DNA of 64,000 bases from Pontederia crassipes (GCA_030549335.1 CM060193.1:59115146-59179145), one strand, 5' to 3'. Positions 1 through 11,950 are shown, numbered from the stretch's first letter. The notes: a model not told the origin generated them from the letters alone. Translations and numbers: made by a program.

Positions 1-645
1 AGCATCGAGATGTCCCCATTTGAAGCACTATATGGACGACCATGTCGTTCCCCAGCATGCTGGGGAGAAGTCGGCGAAAGAAAGCTACTGAGTACTGAGC
101 TTCGCAAGCAGACACAAGAATACACTGATCGAATTGAGCTTATAAAGAAAAGAATGAAGTCTGCTCAAGACCGGCAGAAAGCCTACACTGACAAGAAAAG
201 ACGAGAGCACACATTCAAGGCCGATGAACAAGTCTTGCTCAAAGTCTCACCAACCAAGGGCGTAATGAGATTCAGCAAGAAAGGAAAATTGAGCCCAAGG
301 TACGTGGGGCCTTTCGAAATTTTAAATATGGTTAGCGATTCCGCATACAGGTTGGCATTACCCTCGGCGTACGCCAGAGTGCATGACGTATTCCACGTCT
401 CATTGCTCCTGAAATACAAACACAACTACGCCAACGTCATCCAAATTGAGAAGCCGAACCTCAATGAGGATTTAACGTACGAAGAGCAGCCCACTGAGTT
501 ATTAGAATACTAAGAGGTCCAAAAGGGAAAGAAGACAGTGACACTGATCAAGGTGGCGTGGAAGCACCATCAAAGCAAAGAGGCCACGTGGGAATTAGAG
601 TTAGAAATGCGAGAGAAATTTTCCAGATTATTTGGTAAGCCTTGA
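1..645 (+). pseudogene. Ty3/gypsy chromovirus pol, integrase C-terminus and chromodomain
   Basis: The frame is open from the window edge and reads [13 protein letters not shown], the end of the integrase core of plant Ty3 elements. It continues through the C-terminal integrase region ([22 protein letters not shown]) to a stop at 511-513. The same frame then goes on after that stop with IKVAWKHHQSKEATWE, a chromodomain-like segment of the Tekay/Reina type, and stops near 645. The in-frame stop separates the chromodomain from integrase, so this copy is probably dead. Integrase would insert element cDNA and the chromodomain would guide it to chromatin. The element enters from outside the window, so gag, protease and reverse transcriptase are not visible. 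A purine-rich tract and the 3' LTR follow directly. Family assignment is firm; the exact clade is inference. Confidence 0.9.
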
Positions 646-696
646 CCTTCATCTAAATTCGAGCACGAATTTCTTTTTAAGGGGTAGTAATGTAAT

Positions 697-697
<1 letters not shown>

Positions 698-727
<30 letters not shown>

Positions 728-1445
728 AGCCTTATCCCACTAGGTGGGGTCGGCTACATGGATCATACGATGCCATTCCGCTCTATTAGTAACCAAACCT
801 TTCGGTATATTATTCACCAATAGATCTTGCTCTATTAGTTCGCCAAGTGTCCGCCTTGGCATCCCTCTCCCTCTTTTAATCGGACTCCAGATTATTTGAT
901 CTACTCTTCTTACTGGCGCATCTAGTGGTCTTCTCTGAACATGACCAAACCATCTCAAACGATTCTCTACCATTTTCTCACTAATAGGAGCCACTCCGAC
1001 TCGTTCACGTATATGGTCATTCCTAATCTTATCTAATCTTGTATGACCACACATCCATCTCAACATCCTCATTTTGGCTACCCCCACTTTACGTTCATGT
1101 TGTCCCTTCATAGCCCAACATTCACTACCATATAACACTGCTGGCCTTATAGCAGTACGATAGAATTTTCCTTTAACTTTATTGGGTACTTTTCTATCAC
1201 AAAGAACTCCAGTGGCTTTCCTCCACTTACACCAACCAGCTTGAATTCTATGATTAACATCGTCATCAATCTCACCATCTTGTCTTACAATTGATCCTAA
1301 ATATTTAAACTTTGTCACTTGAGGAATTATATCCTCCCCTAACCTAACTTTCAAATCGTCTCTAAGTTGTTTATTTGTGAAATTGCTATGCATATATTCT
1401 GTTTTATTCCTACTTAAACGAAAACCCTTTGACTCCAACGTATTT
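698..1445 (-). mobile_element. RTE-clade LINE, 5'-truncated, with (CAA)n tail on the plus strand
   Basis: On the minus strand the last 230 or so codons of an RTE-type LINE reverse transcriptase ORF are open. They include NKTEYM, KYLGSIV, AGWCKWRKATGVLCD, AIRPAVLYGSECW and RLRWFGHVQRRP, ending IHVADPT just before the 3' end. The 3' end is a (TTG)n tail, seen here as (CAA)n from 698 to about 728; this replaces poly(A) in plant RTE LINEs. The element stops near 1437-1445 where LTR sequence resumes, so it is a 5'-truncated insertion. The retained part is the C-terminus beyond the catalytic core, so it cannot be active. The frame is intact, suggesting a fairly young insertion. Confidence 0.9.
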
Positions 1446-2035
1446 AAATGCAAAATTTAAATGCAAAATTCGAATTTAAAAAAAAAAAGAGAAGTGGGGG
1501 ACGAGAGAATCAGTCAGGAGACCGATTCTCCCCTCCCCACTCTCCTCTCCCACTTCTCTCCCCCCCATTCTCTCTCCTTCACCCCACGAACCCCTCTCCC
1601 ACTCCCTCAACTCTCTCGCCAGAAACAACATTATATGAGGAGTGCAGTGGACTTCGCCTGGGAGTTTTGGACTCTCCTCACAGCCGGCACCTCTTCTCCT
1701 CTCTCTTCTTCTCCCTTTTTCCCGGCGAATCACGAAGAGCCGACGAGTGAACGAACGATCAGTGAATTGACGTCGAGCGCCCAAGCGAGCCAAGCACAGG
1801 CAAACCGACCTCCCTCGGCACCCCCTCAAGGATTAGGCACGCACTCTCGCCGGCCGAGAACGTCTGGCGATCCATCGGAATGACGTCAACGACCACAGCG
1901 ACTGAAAAATGAACGAAAAAGGTACTATAGACGTAAAAATTCCCTAGACGAAGAAATGTGAATCAACTGTAGTGAATTTCGATTCCATTATGGCCTAGAG
2001 ATGATTAGGAATGTTTTTCGTATTATGAGTATTGT

Positions 2036-2410
2036 GATCGGACAATCAGAGGTCGGTCGAAAATGGTCTACGCGAAGAATCAGTCGACCGGTCCACCATA
2101 TCGGTTGACCGATCTTCGTTGGGCCACGTCATGAATCAGGGCCAGTCGACCGCCCCCAAGGAATCGGTCGACCGACTCTACAAGAAGCCGTCAAGCCCAA
2201 TGGTGTATGTTCAGTCAACCGAATCTTAGATTGGTCGACCGATCCTGCAACAATGACCGGCCGACCGATTCACGTCGAACGGTCGACCGGATCATCAAGT
2301 AGGGACATTCGGCTGAGAGCAGTATCGGGCGACCGGTCCCTTGGGTGGTCGACCGATTCGGCCATCTTGGTCAACCGGTCCATTAGGACGGTCGACCGGT
2401 CCAGAGAGAG
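2036..2410. repeat. Array of GGTCGACC-like palindromic motifs inside the LTR
   Basis: About thirteen variants of ggtcgaccg (for example agtcgaccgg, cggttgaccg, cggccgaccg, acggtcgaccggtcc) lie 20-35 bp apart in otherwise non-repetitive sequence. Most are close to the palindrome GGTCGACC. Similar arrays built on other motifs occur in other LTRs of this window. Confidence 0.85.
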
Positions 2411-2438
2411 AAAATCATGAACTTTAAAAGGGAAATGA

Positions 2439-2545
2439 CCAAAATGCCCTTGAGGGGCTAGAGCACTTGTGAATTGACTACAACGCCCTTGAGGGGCCAG
2501 AGCACTAGTGAAGTGACTAAAATGCCCTTGAAGGGCCAGAGCTAT
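2439..2545. repeat. Three tandem copies of a roughly 40-bp unit
   Basis: The unit contains aatgcccttgaggggc, then agagcac and gtgaa, and recurs three times with few changes (aacgcccttgaggggc, aatgcccttgaagggc). It lies inside the LTR and makes a spurious repetitive reading frame on the minus strand. Confidence 0.85.
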
Positions 2546-2749
2546 TGTAATGAATCCTAATCCTTCGACTGGCCATTGTAGGCCATGTCCAATATAGTGA
2601 AACAAATAACGAACTCTTCGTCCACAGGAAGGGGATCATACTTTACCCCCTTCTCTGAATCATAATTACAAACCCCACACTGGTAAAGAAGATAAGTAAA
2701 GTAAAGATCAATGAATGTGATAGCTGTGTGTTGTTCATGGTAAAGATCA

Positions 2750-3065
2750 AAGCATCATACAGTGGAGGGGCAGGTAGCTGCACTGAGGAGACAGTGTACC
2801 TACTAGTTTAACAACCACTGCTCCTGGACCACAGGCACTCTCCCACCTGTGCTCCGAATAAGAGTGACGCAGTGAACGCACTCTTCCCCCATGGGGGCAC
2901 ATATGAATTATATTATTATGCCAGAGGGACATGTAGCTTAGCTGAGGAGACAGTGAACCTACGGGTCCGTAACGACCATTGTTTCTAGGATGCACGCCTT
3001 CTCCCACCTGTATTCCGAAAAGGTTGTGCCTGAGTGTACACCTTCCTTTTCATGGGCACCCTGAC
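2750..3065. repeat. Direct duplication of a roughly 160-bp unit in the LTR
   Basis: The phrases gctgaggagacagtgaacct, tctcccacctgt and ttccgaa, followed by a catgggggcac-like stretch, occur in the same order at 2750-2905 and 2915-3065 with scattered differences. This is internal duplication within the LTR. No coding sense was seen. Confidence 0.75.
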
Positions 3066-3177
3066 AACATTCAGTGCAGAGACACATCTAGCTTCCCAAC
3101 TTATTAAAGTCGAGCTCATATAGGATAACGAACATCAGGGATCTCATAGTAATGTAAAAGACGTAGTCCCACACAGA

Positions 3178-3325
3178 TCATGGTAATGGATAACTGAACA
3201 ATGGTAATGGACAACAGAACAAGGTAATGGATAACAGAGCATGGTAATGGATAACAGAATAAGGTAATGGATAATATAACATGGTAATGGATAATAGAGA
3301 ATGGTAATGGATCACAGAGCATGAC
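3178..3325. repeat. Short tandem repeat, unit about 20 bp
   Basis: The unit ggtaatggataacagagcat recurs about seven times with small changes. It is a minisatellite inside the LTR. Confidence 0.85.
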
Positions 3326-5719
3326 ATTGTATAAAGCATTATTATAGTAAAGCATAAAGTAATTGATCATTGATTATCATTTCATCGTCTATGATTCTAT
3401 GAGTACTGAGCATTAGCTCATGGGCATTCCATGCCCCTGCTTTGGGATTTTGCAGGTGAGAACCCTGCTTAGGGAGGAGGTGGATAATGCAGAGCTCCAG
3501 GATGGCGGCACATGACTTACAACGACCATAGCTTTCCACCATTTATCTTCTGTATTTGAATTATGTGATGTTGTAAATATACTTGAATTTCCCTTTTAGC
3601 CTTGCTTTTGATGATGTTCTCAGAACTATTTGAACTACCTTTGTTTCCTTATTTCTCTTGAATTATCTCGAGTCATGTGACATTGTTGATTCCCAATGAT
3701 ATTTCTTTCACACTCTCATGTCATTATTATTTTTCTATCATTTCTATTGTCACATGGGTCATTTGTTGATCAGTCAAGGTCCAAGTTAAAGTCAAAGTAG
3801 TCATAGACAGTGGTAGCGCTCCCTTGATCAGTCTGATCGTCAGCGTGGCGGGAGGGTGAATTTTGGAGACGTTATAGGTTCCACGAGAACCTTCGATGGT
3901 GTTTGCCAGAACATTGCCATGTTCTAAGGCAAGTTCGTGATCCAAACACAGGCTATATGAAGTTTGCCATGCATAGTAATCAAGAGGAAAGAGAAATCAA
4001 ATTAGTTGGATAAATAAGTAGAAGTTGCTAGCTTATTGGATTTTAGAATTTGAGTTAATAACAAAAATTGATAAAAAAAACTGAAATGGATCATATTGAA
4101 ATTCATTTAAAAAATAAAAATGGAAAATAATGAAAGTATGATTAAGCAAGGAAATGATAGAAAGTTGAGGAAAATAGATCAGAGGGTGAATAAGAAAGAG
4201 AAACTAATAATAAAGAAGTAAGTCCAGAATTTGTGAAGAAAATGGAAAAAAAGACAAACAAATGAAAAGATCTGAAAATGTTCACAAAAATTTAAATGAT
4301 AAAATTAGGATTATTATAAGTTACATAACAAAATATGAGAGCAGAATTTTATTAATGCTCTATTATATATTCTTATTTAGTTGTTTTTTCTCTTTTACAC
4401 TTTCAATAAAAGATATAGGTCAATCCAATTGAAACATGATTCAACTTGTTTAACCAATTGACAAGCCAATTTGATCACCGATTCAATTTCGAAACACATT
4501 AAAATTTTGACTTACTCCTAATGAGTCGGGTTAGACTGTGTTATTCAAATTTTTTTCTTTTCCTTTTAGTTTTACAATGGATAATATTGAGTGTACACCT
4601 TTAAACCCAAGAATATAATTATTTTATTTTTAAAATATTTTTCCAAAAATATAAATCATATTTACTTTTGACTTATAACAAATTGTTTAAATTTTCAAAA
4701 ATATAAAATAAATATTTAGTGGATCATATGGGGTTTCAAGAAAAATTGAAGCTCCTTCTCGATCACTAGTGACCATATCATTTCGGGTCCCAAAATTTAA
4801 ACCAGTTTTATTTAAATTGAATTTGCTTGAGTAATTAATTTCACTTCCCTTTCTTCAACATGAAATTAATCAAAATCATAGAAAGATGCAGTACAAATTG
4901 CACAAATGGGATTGGGATTTAGACTTTGAATTATCATCACTGAATTTTGCAGCAAGTGAATACCATGAATCAGTGTGGTAAGAACGGACCGAAGGTTGAT
5001 AAAAAATCTTCATTTCATGTCGAACTAATTGGATCGATCAGATCAGATAAAAATAAAATATTATAATTAAAAAATATGTTAAATCAAATCACATAGTATC
5101 CATAATCATAGACAATAACATCATAAGTTAAACTTTTAAAATTGATACATATTAATTTACTAGCTAATAAATATTTAATAAAAGTTTAATGTCAAATTTT
5201 CTTATAAAATGAAGTCACATTTATAATATTTGTTGAAGTAAATTTTTTGTACTATATATTACATTACCACAAAATAAGAATAAAATAAAATACACAGATA
5301 AAATAGTTTAATATTGATAAATAAAAACTAAGAACAAATTAATGAATAAAAAATTGTACAGAAAAATAATCTAGCATAGGTGATATCAAAAGAGTAAAAA
5401 CAAAATTTAGCATTGAAACGAAGAGAATGAATAAAGAAAATAGTCCCACATTGAAAATACTAGAAAAGAGAGTACAAGTCAACTAATATAAAATGATCTT
5501 AGATGTTACTCCAAGCCAACTAATATAAAATGGGTTTTACTTTTGGTGTATATATATATATATATACGTGTTCGTCTAGATTGATGACACTAGTTCTACT
5601 CAATTTTCATCGGTTTTGATTGATTTTTGGTTGATTCAAAATGGTCCAATGTTAGTTCTAATTTTAGGGTAAGGTGGCCGATCGATGGTCTAATCGATCT
5701 GATCAGCCGGTCCAGTGTC

Positions 5720-6045
5720 GTCGTGACAAATATGTCATGAATATTAGCTATAAAATTGCTCTTGAAAATCTGCCAGAATTTTATACAGTGAAACAATGTT
5801 TTCATTCACATAATAATGATCCACAACAGCAGGTCCGAGCATGACAACTCTGCCCATGAGTATGAGCTGTACAATCATTCTTGAAAATATGCCAGTGAAA
5901 CAATGTTTTCATTCATATAATAATGATCCACGTTGCATGTCCAATCGTGACAACTCTGTCATAAATATGAGCTATAAAATAGTCCTTGAAAATCTGTCGA
6001 ACTTTTATACAGTGAAACAAAGTTTTCATTCACATAATAATAATA
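5720..6045. repeat. Three tandem copies of a roughly 110-130-bp unit
   Basis: The order catgaatat / agctataaaat / cttgaaaatctg / cagtgaaacaatgttttc / attcacataataatgatcc recurs three times. The middle copy is shorter. Copy B keeps only one partial unit (25395-25440), so the expansion or loss differs between the paralogous blocks. An AAT/ATT microsatellite follows at about 6039-6078. Confidence 0.85.
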
Positions 6046-6099
6046 ATAATAATAATTATTATTATTATTATTATTATTGTGGATAATTATATTTGTCTT

Positions 6100-6376
6100 T
6101 TCACCATTAGCTATGAGGGGCTCCATAGAGCTAAGGGGGTGTTACAAAAGGTATCAGAGCCATTCTCGCGTGTTCACTTGAACCATGTGAGAACGATCCG
6201 ACCCACGAGCCACTCAACGAGGTCGTTGGGTCCCTTGGGGGTATTGTAAAGCCCGATCTAAGAGTGAAAGATAGTCTCACATGGACAAAATATGAAGGTG
6301 ATCATGAACTTATAAGTGGCATCAATCTTTATCTATCAAGACGCATTTTAAATTCGTGCGAGTCGTATCTTGGCGG
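6100..6376 (+). mobile_element. TRIM-like LTR element remnant
   Basis: An LTR-like end (ggggtgttaca, about 6137-6147) is followed by ggtatcagagcc, the usual initiator-tRNA primer site of plant retroelements. About 80 bp later comes a purine-rich cccttggggg, then tgtaaagcccgatctaag (6245), a typical TRIM LTR start with the following agtctcacat box. The internal region is only about 100 bp with no coding potential. The second LTR gives way to GXM-like sequence at 6377 without its own end, and the first LTR's start was not located, so both ends are broken. A similar agtcccacattg box near 5452 may be another remnant. Confidence 0.6.
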
Positions 6377-6462
6377 AGCTGCCACAAAGAACACCATCAT
6401 CAGCAGAAGTTCCTCTGCTACTTCCATGGCATTCCGCTGCTCTGTGCGCTGTGGACTTTATT

Positions 6463-7102
6463 CAGGGCCGACTCAAGGCAATATGAGGCCCAAAGCAAAA
6501 AATATTACGTAAAATTTATATTTTATATTGTATCTAAAATTTATTTCTCTATTTTTAAATACAAACAAATATTTAATGTTTCATCATTCTTAATTGATAA
6601 AATTATTGGTTTATCTTATAGAATCAACATTGGCATTAGATAAAATTTTATTAGTTTAAAATAGCAACTACGGAGACTGTCAACATATCCTATAGGTAAT
6701 ACATGCATTTGACAAATATCAAATACATTTTACAATCCATTGTATTCATAAGGATATTTGTTTATTTGTACATTTCTCTCATAATCACAAAAAACTAAAA
6801 TATGAACATTGTAATTATCATAACAATGCAAATATTTTCAAGGTCATGAATAAGATTAGTTAAGATATTGTTGACTTAAATTTATTGGAAGAATTAATAA
6901 ATTGGAGAAAGAAAGGAAATATAGTGAATAGTGCCTAATTGTGATTTATATATAATGAATGAGAAATAAAATAACATTTTTATTAAAATAGACATACTCA
7001 TGCGTATTTGAATTAATAAATTAATATAATATTTATTATATAAATAGAACATGGGTCCTTAATATTACGGACTTCTGTGGCTTGGGCCTTGGGCCGGCCT
7101 TG
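6463..7102. mobile_element. Non-autonomous hAT element in the GXM pseudogene
   Basis: The termini are inverted: cagggccgactcaaggc at the left and gccttgggccggccttg at the right. They are flanked by 8-bp duplications actttatt (6455-6462) and actttgtt (7103-7110), as expected for hAT. Removing the element joins codons for WTL and LTL of GXM as in the intact copy. The interior is AT-rich and non-coding. Confidence 0.88.
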
Positions 7103-7169
7103 ACTTTGTTGACCCTCTCATCATCCAAAATGGGGCTGAAGTCGTTGGCTTCGACAATCCAACGCAGCA

Positions 7170-7344
7170 CGCTGGTGCAATGGTTAGCTGGCTGCGCCCT
7201 CACGTAGTTCGACGGGTGTTAGTAGTCCCGGATTCAAATCTTGAAACTACCACCTTGACTAAGGGTAATAAATATTTTCAGCTTCCTGCCCCGATATCAA
7301 GTGCTAGTAATCCTGGATACCGATAGGTTGTTATCGAAAAAAAA
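7170..7344 (+). mobile_element. tRNA-derived SINE
   Basis: It starts tgcaatggttagctggctgc, which fits a pol III box A, and has ggattcaaatc, a box B-like motif, about 40 bp later. It ends with gttatcgaaaaaaaatg. It separates two GXM fragments. About ten GXM codons are missing at the junction, so no clean TSD remains. Confidence 0.7.
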
Positions 7345-7517
7345 TGTTGGCGCCGTCCTGTACACTATGCCACCTCCAACATCACGCCACAACAGACCCT
7401 GAAGGAAATCTCCGTCACGGCCAGGTCCTGGAGCGTAGGTCCCCGTGCAATTTCCTCGTGTTCGGCCTGGGCCACGACAGCCTGATGTGGAGCGCGCTCA
7501 ACCACGGCGGCCGCACT

Positions 7518-9765
7518 GTAATATTCTATAAAAAAAGAGAATGAAATGGCCGAATTAACCTTGAAAGTGAAAGAATTTGGAATTGTGATAAAGTTGTGAA
7601 AATGGATGCAAATGATCTTAAAAGTAAAGGAATCTTTGAAGTAAAGAAAAAAATTGAAATAAATTACAATGACCTTAAAATTAGGGCGGTTAGAGGGATA
7701 CCTTAATCATTTGAAATAATACAAGAAAGTAGCTTTTTTTTTAACTCCTAAACCCTCCCATCTCTCTGACTTAACCTTTCTTACCTCCACCGCTTAATGC
7801 ATCAGCCGACTCAACACACCCATCACCTTCAAGGGGCGGCCAGCAGCAAAAAAGGAAGAAGAAGGAGCCATTCCAGCTGAGGAGGAGAAGAAGAAAATGT
7901 TAGATATGTTTATTGTTTAATAGATGGTTTGTTGTTATGGATGTCTTTCCCTAATTGTCCACTAAGCATGTGAAATAAAATCTCTTAATGTTAATTGTTG
8001 TATGATGGTAGTTATGTGTCTAATCATTAGAAATATGTTAATCTTTAAATTTGTCCAACTTTATGCACCATGTTCTAATGAACTTTTGAATAGGTTTTTT
8101 ATTGTTTAAAAATCATGTGTAATATATGATTGACTAGATCTTGAAGTCTGGTTTCTAGGGGTTTTGGTTTCAAATCAATTAGAGTTGTGTACATAAAGTA
8201 TGTCTAAGGAATCGACCTACTGTCAAGCTGCCTCGAGTAGTAGCACGACAAATTTGAAAAATACACCAAAATTTGTAATTATCTAATATGAGAATGGACT
8301 TTATGAAGACAGGTAAATATGTCATCTTTCTATAGGATTTGATTTCTCCTAAAAAGGATGTGTTTAGAGAGTGTTATTAATGTTTTAATGTCTAGATGTC
8401 AAAGAATAATTTTAAGTGTTGTTCCCAATTTGTGCCTCATATTATAAATATTATTTGGACATGTTATAGTGGTTAAAAAATGATGAATAATATGTCTCTA
8501 AATAGATATCTATGTCTAGTTTCAGTAGGATTTGGTTTTGTGCATTTGGAGTTGTATGTGAAAAGTTATGATCAAATTAGTGAGGTGACGCCAAGCTGCC
8601 ATGGTTCAGTAACGGGCGTGATAATGATTTTCATTTTCACGGTCGTGAAAATGCTAAGGATGACAATCGGCCTCTCGTAATGACCGTCAACAATGTTGTC
8701 ACGGCTAGGACATCACCAGTCACAATCATGAACACTGAAAAAGAGTTTTTTTAGCACATTTAGCTCCTTTTGAATATGTTTATGTTATTTGGTCAATTAT
8801 TAAATAGAATTGATCAATTATGGAATGTTTAACATGATTATGCTATCGTTAATGATTTTTAACTCCCTATGCTAATTATTCTATCAATCTTTCGAAATGT
8901 GTGATGATGCTATGATATGAATGATTCATGCTTGAACAATTGTTATGATATGATTGATCATATTATTGATTGACTCACTAAAATTTGAATTGCATGCTGT
9001 CGTAGGATTAAAATGAATATTTAATTGAATGAATCCATTGAAGTTCTAGTCCACTAATCTTATGGATGTTATGCATTAATAAAGTTTAATGTTAATGAAT
9101 TGATGTTATGGAAATGAGATTGATTATTATGAATATGTTTTATTGATGGCATATAAGATTGGCTTTATTGCTTTAATGCAAGTTATTATTTTATTTATGT
9201 CCCTTACATACAACTAATGGGAGGTGAGCCTTCTTTACATCCAGGTTCGTGTAGCTATGCAGGATTGAGATGGGTCGATGGCGAACTCATGGCGTGAAGG
9301 TTGCACATGGTAGTCATAACTAATTGAGTTCTCTTATTGTGATTGTTACGTGATCTTTTGTAATAGACATGATTAGAACATTTTATAGATATTGTAAGCC
9401 TGCATACTTTTAATATGGATTTTTTTATTATGCTATTATCGGACTACAAGTATTTTATGTTGTTGGATTGGACCTTCCGTCGTTATGCTTCCGTTATTCT
9501 TTATTATAAGTTAGGGATTGCTTTAACGTTTTTGGAACATTGAGTTATTATTATTTTGGACCTTTCATCATTCCATTATAGCGTGAATTGCTTTCTTTGA
9601 TATATTGTATTTGGACTTTTAAATTATATTATATCATGTCGAGCTTTATCAGTTGCCTCTTATTAATTGTATGCTTCTGCAAACATGTTTATGTTAACGA
9701 GCTTTCACCGATGTTTTCCTCTGCTGTGTCATTGGATTATCAATCAAATTGTGTAGTATAGCGCT
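7518..9765 (+). mobile_element. LTR-like insertion (solo LTR or LTR fragment) in the GXM pseudogene
   Basis: GXM sequence breaks at ggccgcac and resumes near 9766. The insert begins tgtaatattc, like the 691 LTR. It has a motif cluster around gtcacgg/ccgtgaa (8580-8740) and, near 9230-9310, a stretch (aactcatggcgtgaaggttgcacatgg) similar to one in the 47400-49412 LTR (about 49150-49180). No gag or pol is visible. The right boundary and TSD were not resolved. Solo LTR is the best guess; a decayed MITE-like element is the alternative. Confidence 0.5.
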
Positions 9766-10570
9766 GCTTGGGACCCGCTCGAGGAGGACAAGGTTTGGAT
9801 CGACACCATCAGTAAGAGGTTTCTCGCGCTGGAGGCATACCACGTTGCGTACGAAACCAAGGTGAGCCAGACGGACGATCGGCCTGTTGCACCTGGCCAG
9901 GTCGGCGGAGTGCTCCGGGGCAGGCGCCGACGTGCGGTCCTCCGAGTGTCCCCTGGCGCTCAAGAGGCTGTCGAGCTTGTTCTACGAGGTGGAATGGGAC
10001 TTGATCATGGTGGATGCGCCAACCAGCTACTTCTCATATGTACTGGGGAGGATGGGGGACATATACACTACAGGAATGGCTGCAAGGGCCACGAGCGAGG
10101 GGGAGACCGACATGTTTGTGCACAAAGTGGACAAAAGAGTGGAGGACAAGTTCTCCATGCGTTCACTACAAGAATTTTAATATTTAGGAACGTGGAAATA
10201 CAAAGGTCATCAAAAGTGCACATAAACGTGACGTATATTAAACGTCACTAATAACTTAGCACAGTGACGTATAGCTTCAAATAGGATTAGTTCATATTTT
10301 TAATATTACTTCATCTGCACCATTCATTTATTTTTAATGTGTTAGATTAAACCTCAATGAAACCAATCCCTAACACAACCGGTTTAAACCTATTTTATTT
10401 CTCTCTCTCTCTCCTCCTTCCAACACTGCAGACCACCGGTGACCTTCTCGATCTTCGTCGACATTGACCGATCGCTTCCTCCGATGAATGCCTCCGTCAA
10501 TTAATCGCTATCATATGAGGATCGAGTGTCGTTGGTTAGATTTGTGTTCTCCCTCTTTCTTTCTTTCTCT

Positions 10571-11107
10571 GGCCGCGACTGGCTCTTCATCGACCGGAAG
10601 CGGCGGCCGGAGCCCCACGAGGGATCGAGGTTCCCGCGCTTTCCGCTGCCCGTAGTAGGGCTGCTGTCATTCGCACAGTCGTCGGTCGGACTCTGGGGTG
10701 CTCGGCTCTTCGTCCCTCCGACGTCCCCGGTGTACAGTAACAATGCCGTGAACCCGAGCGCCACCGGCGGATAGTTCCTCTTCTTCGGCAGGCCTGCGGC
10801 CTCGCCCATAACGCCACAGATCGGGGTGCAAGTAGGCAGCAGTCCCACTCTGCCGGTGGTGCTCGACGCCGTCCCCATGATCCCTAACCAGGTCGCGGCG
10901 TCCAAACGTGTCAGGCTCTTTGACGTGAACCTCGACTGCCCCCAAGAATCCGACGGAAGCAATGTCCTAACGGGGAACACCGTGCTGCATTTGCTGCAGC
11001 AGAGGGCTGCCGCTGCACTCCCTCTCCTCCCTTCCCCGCCGCATGAGAGCGCTGAATCGCTACTGTTCCAGAGCAAGGAACACCATTCATCTTTGGATCT
11101 TGACATG
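10571..11107 (+). pseudogene. NGATHA/RAV-type B3 transcription factor fragment inside the CACTA element
   Basis: In one frame the sequence reads GRDWLFIDRKRRPEPHE, like the end of a NGATHA B3 DNA-binding domain. After an in-frame TAG (10772-10774) come FLFFGRPAASP, then KRVRLFDVNLDCPQ (about 10907-10948), a variant of the R/KLFGV repressor motif with G changed to D. The frame ends with HHSSLDLDM, like family C-termini. The N-terminal B3 domain is absent. The stop, the RLFDV change and the location in a transposon indicate a captured, non-functional fragment. The family call rests on remembered motifs. The long open frame on the opposite strand is a GC-rich shadow. Confidence 0.7.
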
Positions 11108-11950
11108 TGCTATGATTTTGCTTGCCTTTCGGGCCCACTTGATAGAACTTTTTAGTTGGATCTTACTATTGAACTCAGTTACTGTTTGCTCGCAGCTGCT
11201 CTTATATATTGTCTGCTATGTTTGGTGTGCTTCGACTTGCTTAGATAGCTTCAAAGCTACAGGCTTGAACTGGAATATGGAGGCAAGACACAGTTTCCCA
11301 CCAGCAGAGGTCAGATCTAAACTCTAATCGTAACCCTTTTCCTTTTATCTGGTACTTCGTTTCTTTTCTTGCATTTTCCATGCCCCCTATTGGCAAACTA
11401 TGTTTATGATGCGATTTTTACCATTTTTTCAGACTTTCATGTTTGATGTGTTGGATGCATGCATCCTGATCGATGAAATGCGCCATTGGCACATGAACTT
11501 CGAGGAATCAGTGTTATAGACAAGCCTGAAGGTTACAGACAAGCCTGCAAATGGATCGAAATGGATGAACCTGATATGTTATAGACAAGCTTGCAACCTA
11601 TTCGACGAAATGGATGAACCAATGTTTTTTCTTATTTGCCTCTTTATCTTTTCATTTTTGGATGAGGATTTTTTTTTTGTTATCTAGCATTTACTTATAT
11701 TTTTTTCACTTGTCTTCTTCATGGTGTCATAATTATGTTGATAAGATACTCCTACATGTTCCAAGCTCAGTGTCTTTATCTTAAATTGTATAAATATGTT
11801 GCAGAATATGCTATTGTTTCTATTGCAGGATTGTTCTGGAAAGTTTTATAGCTTTTTTTTACTTTGATTTTGGATAAGTGTGGTAGCTCTCTTTATGATG
11901 AACTAATAGTTCATGCTTGATTTATTGTCTTATAATGACAGTGCTCTTAA

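Larger units (their letters stand above)
673..3876 (+). mobile_element. Polypurine tract and 3' LTR of the chromovirus, interrupted by a LINE
   Basis: A tract ending aaggggtagtaa (679-690) precedes tgtaata at 691, the usual layout of polypurine tract then LTR start in this group. A LINE interrupts the LTR after about seven bases, and LTR-like sequence resumes near 1446 with a CT-rich leader-like stretch (1530-1740). The LTR then carries a palindromic motif array (2036-2410) and several tandem repeats. The right edge is uncertain: gacgttata at 3868-3876 resembles the gttaca ends of related LTRs here, but no internal region or TSD confirms it. Without the LINE the LTR would be about 2.4 kb, close to the 2.24-kb solo LTR at 13267. 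Confidence 0.6.
6377..10163 (+). pseudogene. GXM: GXM (DUF579) pseudogene, split by three insertions and cut off by a fourth
   Basis: Pieces of the gene that is intact at 29421 lie in order. 6377-6462 corresponds to about codons 6-35, with the start region lost. 7103-7170 gives codons 36-55, 7345-7517 codons 67-122, and about 9766-10163 codons 125-250, including VEWDLIMVDAPTSYFS. Between them sit a hAT element, a SINE and an LTR-like insert; the CACTA element begins at 10164 and the last 35 codons are gone. The 7345 piece also has a 1-bp deletion (gccaggtcctgg against gccagggtcctgg). It is clearly non-functional, yet identity with the intact copy is still high and GC-rich. This is the block A partner of the intact gene. 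Confidence 0.92.

Noticed and set aside
1448-1883. Two plus-strand frames of 100 and 140 codons
   Set aside because: CT-rich leader-like LTR sequence, low complexity, overlapping frames, no domain.
2439-3325. Regularly spaced repeats that could suggest a CRISPR array
   Set aside because: Units are contiguous tandem repeats without unique spacers, in a plant LTR.
10501-11106. 201-codon minus-strand frame opposite the B3 fragment
   Set aside because: Recognisable protein motifs (LFID, KRVRLFDV, SLDLDM) lie on the plus strand; this frame is a shadow.
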